Below are positions 1 to 7,344 of a stretch of 8,781 bases of DNA, in pieces (positions within the stretch are counted from its first letter, which is position 1; each line of letters starts with the position of its first letter). The DNA comes from Flavobacteriales bacterium UBA5933 (GTDB lineage: Bacteria; Bacteroidota; Bacteroidia; Flavobacteriales; Weeksellaceae): positions 1-8,781 of the forward strand of contig DJDD01000003.1 of the NCBI GenBank assembly GCA_002430925.1. The letters run 5' to 3'. The position numbers and the translations under genes were made by a program. Under the pieces are notes generated by a model. It worked only from the letters and a program-made list of their open reading frames with translations, ran no database searches and was not told the origin of the DNA.

Positions 1-28
1 CCCGAAGGGATTGCCCAAAAACAAAAAA

Positions 29-55
29 AAAGAGAAAAACTTTATTTTTCTCTTT
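29..55 (-). terminator. Intrinsic terminator of the queA-rlmN operon, overlapping the end of the last gene
   Basis: A perfect 11-bp inverted repeat (AAAGAGAAAAA at 29-39 and its complement at 45-55) encloses a 5-base loop at 40-44. Read on the minus strand the hairpin is followed by a run of U (bases 28-23), one G and five more U, as in a Rho-independent terminator. The stop codon TAA of the polyprenyl synthase (44-42) lies in the loop, and the upstream arm encodes its last residues (Arg-Glu-Lys). The stem is A/U-rich with only two G-C pairs, so its strength is uncertain. Confidence 0.72.
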
Positions 56-1019
56 CTATAACGTATTTTACCATTGTTTCTAACGATGTTCTATAAGTAC
101 TTTCTGGAAACTCGTACAAAATATCTAAAGCTTCTTGGCTATATTGTTTCATCATTTTTTTTGTGTATTCAATACCGCCGTTATCTTTAACGAACTGAAT
201 AACTTCTCTGACGCGTTTTTTATCGTTATTATAACGTTTTACAGAGTTGATGAGCCATTTTTTATCTTTTTCGTTTGCCTTATTGATTGTATAAATTAAG
301 GGCAAAGTCATTTTTTGTTCTTTGATATCTATACCAACTGGTTTTCCGATAGCGTTTGATGTCGTATAATCGAACAAATCGTCTTTGATTTGGAAGGCTA
401 TTCCTACTAATTCTCCAAAACGATGCATTTTTTTAGCAACTTCTTCGCTACAACCTACAGACCTTGCTCCTGCTTCGCAACAAGCAGCAATTAAAGTTGC
501 TGTTTTCATTCGAATAATTTCGAAATAAACATCTTCTGTTATGTCTAGTTTTCTTGCTTTTTCTATTTGTAATAATTCTCCTTCGGAAATTTCTTGTATG
601 GCAACAGAAACAACTTCTAGTAAATCAAAATCCTTATTTTTGGTAGAAATAATAAGTGTTTTAGAAAGAAAATAATCGCCTACTAATACGGCAACTTTAT
701 TTTTCCAAATGGCACTTAATGAGAAAAAACCACGACGAAGTGTACTGTCATCAACCACATCGTCATGAACTAAAGTTGCTGTATGTATAAGTTCTATGAA
801 AGAAGCAGCACGATAAGTTTTTTCTTGTACTTCGCCATTTAGTTTTGCTGTAAGAAAAACAAACATTGGACGCATTTGCTTTCCTTTTCTGCGAACAATG
901 TAATTTGTAATACGATCTAACAATGAAACATTACTCTTCATTGATTCGAAGAATTTATGTTCAAATAATTTCATTTCCTCCGCAATTGGAGCTTTAATTA
1001 AATCTACCGTATTACTCAA
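42..1019 (-). CDS. Long-chain-type (E)-polyprenyl diphosphate synthase (IspB-like)
   Basis: This 325-residue cytosolic enzyme condenses isopentenyl diphosphate units onto an allylic diphosphate to build a polyprenyl diphosphate. The IPP-binding motif GKQMRP is at residues 46-51, the first Asp-rich motif DDVVD at 86-90 followed by RRG at 95-97, and the second motif DDLFD at 213-217. The fifth residue before the first motif is Ala81, inside HTATLVHDD. A small residue there is known to allow long products, as in octaprenyl synthase IspB, so the product is probably a menaquinone side-chain precursor (inference). The start is TTG at 1019: an in-frame stop lies five codons upstream with no ATG between, and the next ATG (codon 16) would remove part of the N-terminal segment that I recall as conserved in flavobacterial homologues (VDLIKAPIAEEMKLFE). 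It is the last gene of the queA operon, 12 bases after the preceding stop. Exact chain length cannot be read from the sequence. Confidence 0.95.
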   Translation of the reverse strand: MSNTVDLIKAPIAEEMKLFEHKFFESMKSNVSLLDRITNYIVRRKGKQMRPMFVFLTAKLNGEVQEKTYRAASFIELIHTATLVHDDVVDDSTLRRGFFSLSAIWKNKVAVLVGDYFLSKTLIISTKNKDFDLLEVVSVAIQEISEGELLQIEKARKLDITEDVYFEIIRMKTATLIAACCEAGARSVGCSEEVAKKMHRFGELVGIAFQIKDDLFDYTTSNAIGKPVGIDIKEQKMTLPLIYTINKANEKDKKWLINSVKRYNNDKKRVREVIQFVKDNGGIEYTKKMMKQYSQEALDILYEFPESTYRTSLETMVKYVIEREK

Positions 1020-1031
1020 AATCTTGTTTTT

Positions 1032-1985
1032 TTATTTTGTAAAATTATTGATACAATGCACAACTTGTTTTACATAGAAGCCTTTGAAGTTAAACTCCTC
1101 TCCGCTTACACATATTTCATTTGTTGTAGGCAATACAGAAATACCTTCTAGTTGGCCTAATTGCGTTGTGAATCCCAAAGGTAAACTTATTTTTTTAACT
1201 TCGGAAGAGAAGAATAGATGATTATTATCTTTTGGTAAAGCAAACCAATTGATAAAAGACAACGCTTCTTTTGTGTAACCTAATAAATAAATTCCTTGGG
1301 TTGAACTATGTATATCAGAATCAATATAAGCAGCTGTTACAGCGTAATTGGTTTTGAATGTTTCAATTTTTTTAGCAGCCCATTTTTTTGAAGTATCAAT
1401 TGGGATTGTATAATGAGTTGTTGCCAAATTTGACCATTCTTTTGTGAAAATATGAATTAAATTATCGTAAACAAAAAATGCTTCGGCATCAAAATTTGTT
1501 TTTAAACCTTTCACATTAAATTGTGTTTGTTCTGGATAATAAAATTCGATTTTTTGGGCTTTTAATTCTTGGTAAGGTTTTGAATAATCGATTGATTTTT
1601 TTTCGATAAAATAGATGGATAAATCTTTACGACTTCCATTGTTATTTCCAAAATCAGCAAAATAAATACGATTATTATCCGTAGAAATTTCTTCCCAATC
1701 TATATTTGGTGCATTGGATATAAAAATTGTATTAATAATTGTACCATCTTCAGCATCAAAACGATACAATTCCGGTTTGTTTCCAGAATCATTCAATCCC
1801 CAAAAAGTAGCCTTATTTTTATCTTCGGTTTCATATTCTAAAGCTGATATTTCATTAAGTTTTGAAGGTAAATAATACGTTCTCATCTTATAATCATCTA
1901 TAGAAATGGTATCTATATTTTCTACTGCTTGTGCATGAGAAAGACTAGATAAACCAAGTAATAAAAATAAGGCTATATTTTTCAT
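1032..1985 (-). CDS. Secreted beta-propeller-like protein of unknown function
   Basis: I do not recognise a characterised family. The 317-residue product begins with a clear signal peptide: MKN, a hydrophobic stretch IALFLLLGL, then SLSHA-QA, with likely cleavage after residue 18, so it is probably periplasmic or exported. No lipobox or C-terminal sorting domain is visible. Short acidic-hydrophobic motifs recur at intervals: LNEISALEY (43-51), NDSGN (65-69), DWEEIS (96-101), YFADFGNN (108-115), NFDAEAFFVYD (164-174), VTAAYID (216-222) and GQLEGISVL (277-285). This spacing, with alternating hydrophobic strands, resembles SdiA-regulated or esterase-like-phytase beta-propellers, where EGIS/EGIA turns repeat once per blade. 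That assignment is inference. Two cysteines (292, 311) near the C-terminus could form a disulfide. It starts with ATG nine bases after the rlmN stop, so it is almost certainly co-transcribed with queA and rlmN, although the functional link is unclear. Confidence 0.85.
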   Translation of the reverse strand: MKNIALFLLLGLSSLSHAQAVENIDTISIDDYKMRTYYLPSKLNEISALEYETEDKNKATFWGLNDSGNKPELYRFDAEDGTIINTIFISNAPNIDWEEISTDNNRIYFADFGNNNGSRKDLSIYFIEKKSIDYSKPYQELKAQKIEFYYPEQTQFNVKGLKTNFDAEAFFVYDNLIHIFTKEWSNLATTHYTIPIDTSKKWAAKKIETFKTNYAVTAAYIDSDIHSSTQGIYLLGYTKEALSFINWFALPKDNNHLFFSSEVKKISLPLGFTTQLGQLEGISVLPTTNEICVSGEEFNFKGFYVKQVVHCINNFTK

Positions 1986-1994
1986 TGTATACTT

Positions 1995-3044
1995 TTATGC
2001 ATCTCCAGTTTTATTGGCTAATTGTCCGCATGCAGCATCAATATCTTTTCCTCTACTGCGACGAACATTGACAACAATATTGTTACTTTCTAATGCTTTT
2101 ATATAATTGTCTATTGCTTGTTCTGAAGCTTGTTTATAAATACCATCGTCAATAGAATTGTATTCAATAATATTAACTTTTGAAGGTACTTTTTTACAAA
2201 ACTTTACCAAAGCATCAATATCTTCTTTCTTGTCATTAATTCCTCCCCAAACGATGTATTCGAAAGTAATCCTTAAACCTGTTTGTTGGTACCAATACTG
2301 TAAACTATCCATAAGGTCTGTTAATGGAAATTTTACGGTGAATGGCATAATTACATTACGAACAGCTTCGCGAGCAGAATGTAAAGAAACTGCAAGATTT
2401 ACACGTAAATCATCATCAGCTAATTTCTCTATCATCTTTGGAATTCCTGACGTAGAAACTGTGATTCTCTTTGGAGACATTCCTAATCCTTCTGGTAAAG
2501 TAATTTTTTTGATGGCAGAAATAACTTCATTATAATTTAATAAAGGTTCTCCCATTCCCATAAAAACTATGTTACTCAGAGGGCGATTGAAATAGCGTTT
2601 ACTTTCTTCGTCTATAATCACAACTTGGTCTACAATTTCTGCCGCAGTAAGATTACGCATACGTTTTAATTGTGCAGTTGCACAAAACGTACAATCTAAA
2701 CTACAACCTACTTGAGACGAAACACAAGCTGTGGTACGAGTATCTGTAGGAATTAATACAGATTCTACAACGTTACCATCATGAAGCTTAACAGCATTCT
2801 TGATGGTTCCGTCGTTTGATTTTTGTAGAAGATCAACTTCAACAGGTTGAATTTGGAAATTTTCACCTAGACGTTCTCTCAATAATTTTGAGATGTTTGT
2901 CATATCATCAAATTGATGAGCGTTCTTTTTCCATAACCATTCATAAACTTGTTTTGCTCTGAATGATTTTTCTCCAATCTCTTTGAAATATTCTTCAATT
3001 TCAGCTTGGGTAAGCCTTCTTATATCTTTTTTTGTTGTACTCAA
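1995..3044 (-). CDS. rlmN: Dual-specificity RNA methyltransferase RlmN (23S rRNA A2503 / tRNA A37 C2-methylation)
   Basis: This radical-SAM enzyme makes 2-methyladenosine at 23S rRNA A2503 and, in characterised homologues, at A37 of some tRNAs. The 349-residue length fits the family. An N-terminal RNA-binding region (about 1-90, with KSFRAKQVYEWLW at 26-38) precedes the SAM domain. The 4Fe-4S motif is C114-x3-C118-x2-C121, and GEPLLN at 165-170 contacts SAM. The two cysteines of the methyl-transfer mechanism appear as C107 (TTACVSSQVGC) and C339 (DIDAACGQL), matching E. coli C118 and C355, so the enzyme should be active. The start is TTG at 3044: an in-frame TAA lies six codons upstream (3062-3060), no ATG lies between, and the next Met is residue 48, inside the conserved domain. 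It follows the queA stop by seven bases, placing two RNA-modification enzymes back to back. Confidence 0.97.
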   Translation of the reverse strand: MSTTKKDIRRLTQAEIEEYFKEIGEKSFRAKQVYEWLWKKNAHQFDDMTNISKLLRERLGENFQIQPVEVDLLQKSNDGTIKNAVKLHDGNVVESVLIPTDTRTTACVSSQVGCSLDCTFCATAQLKRMRNLTAAEIVDQVVIIDEESKRYFNRPLSNIVFMGMGEPLLNYNEVISAIKKITLPEGLGMSPKRITVSTSGIPKMIEKLADDDLRVNLAVSLHSAREAVRNVIMPFTVKFPLTDLMDSLQYWYQQTGLRITFEYIVWGGINDKKEDIDALVKFCKKVPSKVNIIEYNSIDDGIYKQASEQAIDNYIKALESNNIVVNVRRSRGKDIDAACGQLANKTGDA

Positions 3045-3051
3045 ACCTGAA

Positions 3052-4107
3052 TTATAGGATTAACATTGCATCACCGTAAGAATAGAATTTGTATCCTTCT
3101 TTTACAGCTTCGTTATACGCTTTCATTGTTAAATCATGACCTGCGAAAGCAGAAATCATCATAATTAATGTAGATTTTGGCGTATGGAAGTTTGTAATCA
3201 TACAATTTGCGATAGAGAAATCGTATGGTGGGTGAATGAATTTATTTGTCCAACTGTCGAAAGCATTTAAGTGACCATCTGCAGATACAGAAGATTCTAT
3301 AGCACGCATAGAAGTTGTACCAACAGCACATACTTTTTTCTTTTCGTCAATTGCTCTATTTACTAAATCAGCAGCAGTTTGTGGAATAATAACTTGCTCT
3401 GATTCCATTTTATGTTTAGATAAATCCTCTACTTCTACTCCTTGGAATGTTCCTAAACCAATATGTAAAGTAAGCTCTGCAAAATCTACACCTTTAATTT
3501 CTAAACGTTTTAATAAATGTTTAGAGAAGTGTAAACCTGCAGTAGGAGCTGCTACAGCTCCTTCATGTTTAGCATATATAGTTTGGTAACGTTCAGCATC
3601 TTCTGGCTCAACTTCGCGAGTGATATATTTAGGAAGTGGAGTTTCACCTAATTCTTTTAATTTAGCACGAAATTCTTCGTAAGAACCATCAAAAAGGAAA
3701 CGCAAAGTACGACCTCTTGATGTTGTATTATCTACAACTTCTGCTACTAAAGTATCATCGTTATCAAAGAATAATTTATTTCCAATACGTATTTTACGAG
3801 CTGGATCAACTAAAACATCCCACAAACGAGTTTCAGCATCTAATTCTCTTAGTAAGAAAACCTCGATTTGAGCGCCTGTTTTTTCTTTATTACCCATTAA
3901 TCTTGCAGGAAATACTTTCGTATTGTTACGAATCATTACATCTCCTTCGTCAAAATAATCAATAATATCTTTGAATTGTCTATGTTCAATTTCTCCAGTA
4001 TCACGATGAACAACCATTAATCTAGCTTCATCTCTATTCTCTGAAGGATGTTCAGCTAAAAGTTCATCAGGTAAATTAAAGTCGAAATCAGACGTTTTCA
4101 TTTTCAT
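3052..4107 (-). CDS. queA: S-adenosylmethionine:tRNA ribosyltransferase-isomerase QueA
   Basis: QueA transfers and isomerises the ribosyl group of SAM onto preQ1 at tRNA position 34, forming epoxyqueuosine, the penultimate step of queuosine synthesis. The 351 residues cover the whole family. Conserved blocks seen are FDFNLPDELLAEHP (8-21), RDEARLMVVHRDTG (25-38), GAVAAPTAGLHF (183-194), LTLHIGLGTFQ (212-222), the GTTSMRAIES region (263-272), NFHTPKSTL (306-314) and FYSYGDAMLIL at the C-terminus. Two ATGs lie close together, at 4107 (MKMKTSDF) and 4101 (MKTSDF). The second gives an N-terminus more like the homologues I recall, and the sequence does not decide between them. It is the first gene of a four-gene operon, directly behind a good Bacteroidota promoter, with a leader of only about 10-15 bases. 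Confidence 0.98.
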   Translation of the reverse strand: MKMKTSDFDFNLPDELLAEHPSENRDEARLMVVHRDTGEIEHRQFKDIIDYFDEGDVMIRNNTKVFPARLMGNKEKTGAQIEVFLLRELDAETRLWDVLVDPARKIRIGNKLFFDNDDTLVAEVVDNTTSRGRTLRFLFDGSYEEFRAKLKELGETPLPKYITREVEPEDAERYQTIYAKHEGAVAAPTAGLHFSKHLLKRLEIKGVDFAELTLHIGLGTFQGVEVEDLSKHKMESEQVIIPQTAADLVNRAIDEKKKVCAVGTTSMRAIESSVSADGHLNAFDSWTNKFIHPPYDFSIANCMITNFHTPKSTLIMMISAFAGHDLTMKAYNEAVKEGYKFYSYGDAMLIL

Positions 4108-4124
4108 AATCGTAAAATTTTCTG

Positions 4125-4156
4125 CAAATATACGACACGAGATACCCCTTTGTCAA
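4125..4156 (-). promoter_or_regulatory. Bacteroidota-type promoter of the queA-rlmN operon
   Basis: On the minus strand a perfect -7 element TATATTTG (4132-4125) follows a -33 TTG (4156-4154, inside TTGACAAAG) at a spacing of 21 bases. This fits the published Flavobacterium/Bacteroides consensus TTG-N17-23-TAnnTTTG. The transcript would start a few bases downstream, leaving a short leader before the queA ATG at 4107. It is the only promoter in the window with both elements clear. Confidence 0.75.
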
Positions 4157-4213
4157 GTGAATTCAGGTATTTTAATCATTTAAAATTTTTATAGCCTAAA
4201 TAACCACATACAA

Positions 4214-4249
4214 AAAAGAGTTTGTTTTATGTGTAAAACAAACTCTTTT
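4214..4249 (-). terminator. Intrinsic terminator downstream of frr
   Basis: A perfect 16-bp inverted repeat occupies 4214-4229 and 4234-4249 around the loop TGTG (4230-4233). On the minus strand the second arm ends in a run of six U, four of them paired in the stem, before GUAUG. It lies 18 bases after the frr stop codon and before the queA promoter, so it closes the pyrH-frr unit and insulates the queA operon. No plus-strand gene converges here. Confidence 0.88.
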
Positions 4250-4267
4250 AATCATATTTAATGAAGA

Positions 4268-4822
4268 TTATACTTTCATTATTTCAGCTTCTTTTCTCGT
4301 TAGAGCTTCTTCTAACGTTTTAGAAAATTTATCTGTTAAACCTTGAACACGAGTTTCATAATCTTTAACTAAATCTTCTGATGCTTCTTTTACATTTTTT
4401 AATGCTGTGTTTGCATCTTTACGAGCATTACGAATAGAAATTTTTGCAGTTTCCATTTCAGCTTTCGCTAATTTCACTAACTCTTTTCTACGTTCTTCCG
4501 TTACAGGAGGAATACTAATAATGATTGTATCACCATTGTTTGAAGGTGCAAAACCTAAATTAGCATTTACGATAGCTTTTTCTATTTCGTAAATTAAGTT
4601 TTTTTCCCAAGGTTGAATACTCAATGTCATTGCATCAGGAGTATTTACATTGGCAACTTGACTTAATGGAGTTAAACTTCCATAATAATCAACACGAACA
4701 GAGCTTAACATTGCTGGAGTTGCTTTACCAGCTCTTAATTTGTCAAATGCAACATTTAAATGTTCAACAGAACCTTGCATTTGCTCTTTAGTTGTTTCTA
4801 AGATTAAATCTAATTCTTCCAT
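4268..4822 (-). CDS. frr: Ribosome recycling factor
   Basis: With EF-G, RRF splits the post-termination ribosome so that its subunits can be reused. The 184-residue length is normal for the family. Domain I helices and the hinge are recognisable from KLRAGKATPAML (28-39) and VDYYGSLTPLSQVANV (44-59), the domain II core from LSIQPWEKNLI (67-77), ANLGFAPSNNGDTIIISIPPVTEERR (residues 87-112, shown here as the conserved block), and the C-terminal helix from RNARKDAN (131-138) to the KEAEIMKV end. The start is ATG at 4822. The gene follows pyrH by seven bases, a pairing widely conserved in bacteria, and is probably translated from the same mRNA. A strong hairpin terminator follows it. Confidence 0.98.
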   Translation of the reverse strand: MEELDLILETTKEQMQGSVEHLNVAFDKLRAGKATPAMLSSVRVDYYGSLTPLSQVANVNTPDAMTLSIQPWEKNLIYEIEKAIVNANLGFAPSNNGDTIIISIPPVTEERRKELVKLAKAEMETAKISIRNARKDANTALKNVKEASEDLVKDYETRVQGLTDKFSKTLEEALTRKEAEIMKV

Positions 4823-4829
4823 TTTGGAT

Positions 4830-5540
4830 TTAATTATTTGTTACTAGAGTACCTACGTTATCTCCTAAAATTAAATTTTTAAGATTACCAGCTGTATTCA
4901 TATCAAATACAATGATAGGTAAATTATTTTCTTCACTTAAAGTAAAAGCTGTCATATCCATTACTTTTAAGTTTTTATTATATACTTCTTGATAAGAAAT
5001 TGTATCGAATTTTTCAGCATTAGGATCTTTTTCTGGATCTGCAGTATAAATTCCATCAACACGAGTTCCTTTTAAGATAACATCTGCCTGTGTTTCAATA
5101 GCTCTAAGAACAGCAGCTGTATCTGTTGTAAAATAAGGGTTACCTGTTCCTGCTCCAAAGATAACAACTCTTCCTTTTTCTAAATGACGAGTCGCTCTTC
5201 TTTTTATAAATGGTTCAGCAATTTGTTCCATACGGATTGCAGTTTGTAAACGTGTATCAACTCCAGCATCTTCTAATGCTCCTTGTAAAGCCATACTGTT
5301 TATAACTGTTGCTAACATTCCCATGTAATCACCTTGTACGCGATCCATACCAGAAGCAACACCTTGTACACCTCTAAAAATATTACCACCACCAATTACA
5401 ATAGCTATTTCGCAACCAAGCTCTGCAACTTCTTTAATTTGTTGAGCATATTGTTTTAACATTTCAGGATCTATACCATATTGTAAATCTCCCATTAGTG
5501 CTTCACCACTCAATTTTAGTAATATTCTTTCGTATTTCAT
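4830..5540 (-). CDS. pyrH: Uridylate (UMP) kinase
   Basis: PyrH phosphorylates UMP to UDP with ATP as a hexameric amino-acid-kinase-fold enzyme, supplying pyrimidine nucleotides. Counting from the ATG at 5540 the protein has 236 residues, normal for bacteria. Seen are KLSGEAL (9-15), the phosphate-binding loop GGGNIFRG (50-57), GTGNPYFTTD (131-140) and the nucleotide-binding VDGIYTADPEKDP (161-173). The reading frame is open up to a TTG at 5564, which would add eight residues (MQKKTFFK). I reject that start because it falls inside the TATATTTG promoter element at 5569-5562 and because bacterial UMP kinases normally begin close to the KY.R.LLKLSGE strand. It heads the pyrH-frr pair and lies 41 bases after the TatD-family stop, so read-through from the upstream unit is possible. 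Confidence 0.98.
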   Translation of the reverse strand: MKYERILLKLSGEALMGDLQYGIDPEMLKQYAQQIKEVAELGCEIAIVIGGGNIFRGVQGVASGMDRVQGDYMGMLATVINSMALQGALEDAGVDTRLQTAIRMEQIAEPFIKRRATRHLEKGRVVIFGAGTGNPYFTTDTAAVLRAIETQADVILKGTRVDGIYTADPEKDPNAEKFDTISYQEVYNKNLKVMDMTAFTLSEENNLPIIVFDMNTAGNLKNLILGDNVGTLVTNN

Positions 5541-5561
5541 TTTAAAAAAGGTTTTCTTTTG

Positions 5562-5569
5562 CAAATATA
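5562..5569 (-). promoter_or_regulatory. Promoter -7 element of pyrH-frr
   Basis: The minus strand reads TATATTTG at 5569-5562, identical to the queA -7 element, with the same following C. It lies 21 bases before the pyrH ATG at 5540. I see no TTG at a spacing of 17-23 bases upstream, so the -33 side is weak or absent. It sits in the 41-base gap after the TatD-family gene and implies that pyrH-frr can be transcribed independently. Confidence 0.6.
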
Positions 5570-5581
5570 AATTTTCTATTT

Positions 5582-6358
5582 CTAATTTTCATAACGTTCG
5601 AAAACGTCTAATGCATTTTTTGTCGTAATTTTTGCTATTTGTTCTGGTAATAAGTGATAAACATCTACTAATTTCTCACAAACATATGTTAAATAACTAC
5701 TTTCGTTTCTTTTTCCTCTAAAGGGAACAGGAGCTAAATAAGGCGAATCTGTTTCAAGAACAATATTTTTTATATCAAACTCATTCAAAAATTGATCTAT
5801 TTTTCCATTTTTGAATGTTACAACTCCTCCAATTCCTAATTTCAAATTAAAATCAATTGCTCGTTGTGCATCTTCTTTTGTTCCAGAAAAACAATGAAAA
5901 ATACCAAATAACTTTTCATCTTTAACCTCATCAAGCACTTCAAAAACTTCATTAAAAGCATCTCTACAATGAATAACAATTGGTAAATTTTGTTCTTTAG
6001 CCCATTCTATTTGAGTTTTAAAAGCATCTTGTTGTTCTTTTAAATAAGCTTTTTCCCAATATAAGTCGATACCAATCTCTCCTATTGCTTTAAATTTTCT
6101 TTTGTCAATCCATTCTTTTACATGACTCATTTCTGCCTCTAATGTATCTGGATGAACAGAACATGGATGTAAACCCATCATTGCAAACATATCATTAGGA
6201 TATTTCGCTTCTAAGTTTAACATTTTTTCTGTGTAAGATTGATCAATCGCTGGTAAATAAAATCTATTTACTCCATTTTCTTTTGCTCGTAACACAACCT
6301 CATCTATATCATCTTCAAATTGTTCTGAATATAAATGTGTATGAGTATCAATTAACAT
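5582..6358 (-). CDS. TatD-family metal-dependent hydrolase (YcfH-like putative DNase)
   Basis: This 258-residue amidohydrolase-fold protein is of the TatD type, characterised members of which are metal-dependent 3'-5' exonucleases. All expected metal ligands are visible: the DTHTH motif (H6, H8), E94 in GEIGID, H130 in IVIHCRDA, H155 in FHCFSGT and D204 in LETDSPYLAP. The C-terminal RNESSYL motif (217-223) is also typical. There is no signal peptide, so it is cytosolic. The ATG at 6358 overlaps the end of the preceding GSCFA gene by seven bases (ATGTTAA), which suggests translational coupling. Length and motifs are complete. The physiological substrate in this lineage is unknown, and quality-control DNA/RNA or D-amino-acyl substrates have been discussed for the family. 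Confidence 0.95.
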   Translation of the reverse strand: MLIDTHTHLYSEQFEDDIDEVVLRAKENGVNRFYLPAIDQSYTEKMLNLEAKYPNDMFAMMGLHPCSVHPDTLEAEMSHVKEWIDKRKFKAIGEIGIDLYWEKAYLKEQQDAFKTQIEWAKEQNLPIVIHCRDAFNEVFEVLDEVKDEKLFGIFHCFSGTKEDAQRAIDFNLKLGIGGVVTFKNGKIDQFLNEFDIKNIVLETDSPYLAPVPFRGKRNESSYLTYVCEKLVDVYHLLPEQIAKITTKNALDVFERYEN

Positions 6359-7338
6359 GCTTTTATTTTTAATCTTAAGTTATATATTTCCTCTTGAAAG
6401 GATATATTATTTTTTATTTGTAATTCTTCCATCATCTCTATTGTCTTTCTTAAAAAGGATTGATGAGAATCTGATTCTTCATTAAATGGACGATGATGAA
6501 TAGCTAACTGTATTTTATAAATTTTATGATTGATGGATAAAGTAACCTCATCAAAATAAATATCACTAAAATGATTCCAAATATAATCTACAGCTTGTTC
6601 TGAAGGATGAATCATATCTTTTTTATAAAATCTATAATCACGTAAATCATCAATCACTAATTCATAAGATGGAAAATAAGTTACGTTATTTTGATTGCTC
6701 TCTAGTTGATATAACGCATCAATCAATCTTGATTTACTAACATTATTTTCTCTAAATCCATCTTTAATATGACGTACAGGACTAACTGTTGTAATCACTT
6801 GTAAATTTGGATTAACTTTTTTTAGTTCATCAATCAAAGTTGTGAGATAAGTTAGATTATCTTCTGTAGATAATAAAATTTTATCAAACTGTTTAGAAGG
6901 TAGTTTATGACAATTAGAAACAATGTCACCATTTTCTTTTCTTTTATAAACCCAAGAAGTTCCTAAAGTAATAATTAGAACATCACAAGTAAGTAAGTAC
7001 TCATAAACCTCATCAATTTTTTGATTTAAATGATTTAGAAGTTCTAGAGATGAATTTCTGTTAAAAGAAGAATGTACATCAAAACAGAAAAATTGTTCTC
7101 CATTTTGATGTACATCAGCTTCAGTATAATATTTTTGTTGTAAACTCCTTGAAATTATATTGGCGATTGAATAAGCATTAAACACAACGCCAAATGGATT
7201 TACAAGAGAGTTATATTTTAAATTAGAAAACTTCTCTCCTATCTCATCAGAAAAACAAGAACCTATGGTTAGAATTTTTGTTTGATGAGAAATCTTATAA
7301 TTAGATTTTGGAATTTGAAAAGTTGTACGAAATTGCAT
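6352..7338 (-). CDS. GSCFA domain-containing protein (SGNH-hydrolase-like, function unknown)
   Basis: The 328-residue product carries the signature of the GSCFA family near its N-terminus: KILTIGSCFSDEIG (21-34), then VNPFGVVFN (46-54). Later blocks are LIITLGTSWVYKR (121-133), ITTVSPVRHIKDG (182-194), YFPSYE (221-226) and DMIHPSEQAVDYIW (241-254). GSCFA proteins are thought to belong to the SGNH/GDSL hydrolase superfamily. By analogy Ser27 would be the nucleophile and Asp241/His244 the acid and base in the DxxHPS motif, which points to an esterase or acyl-hydrolase activity (inference). No signal peptide or membrane segment is visible. The C-terminal 60 residues are rich in charged residues and probably helical. 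It starts with ATG six bases after the polyprenyl synthase stop and overlaps the TatD-family gene by seven bases, so the three genes form one unit. The family's substrate is, as far as I know, undescribed. Confidence 0.9.
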   Translation of the reverse strand: MQFRTTFQIPKSNYKISHQTKILTIGSCFSDEIGEKFSNLKYNSLVNPFGVVFNAYSIANIISRSLQQKYYTEADVHQNGEQFFCFDVHSSFNRNSSLELLNHLNQKIDEVYEYLLTCDVLIITLGTSWVYKRKENGDIVSNCHKLPSKQFDKILLSTEDNLTYLTTLIDELKKVNPNLQVITTVSPVRHIKDGFRENNVSKSRLIDALYQLESNQNNVTYFPSYELVIDDLRDYRFYKKDMIHPSEQAVDYIWNHFSDIYFDEVTLSINHKIYKIQLAIHHRPFNEESDSHQSFLRKTIEMMEELQIKNNISFQEEIYNLRLKIKAC

Positions 7339-7344
7339 TGTATT

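Noticed and set aside
2158..2535. Plus-strand open frame of 125 codons inside rlmN
   Set aside because: It is antisense to a conserved, fully motif-supported gene, and its translation shows no family-like features.
3717..3965. Plus-strand open frame of 82 codons inside queA
   Set aside because: It is antisense to the conserved QueA coding region, with a composition (Leu/Tyr runs) typical of a shadow frame.
4169..4186. 7-bp inverted repeat ATTTTAA/TTAAAAT between frr and queA
   Set aside because: The stem is made only of A-T pairs in AT-rich sequence, and it is not positioned to end a gene on either strand.
4407..4592. Plus-strand open frame of 61 codons inside frr
   Set aside because: It is antisense to frr, short, and has no independent start signals.
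5541..5564. TTG start at 5564 for pyrH
   Set aside because: The codon overlaps the pyrH -7 element, and the eight added residues are not expected in UMP kinases.
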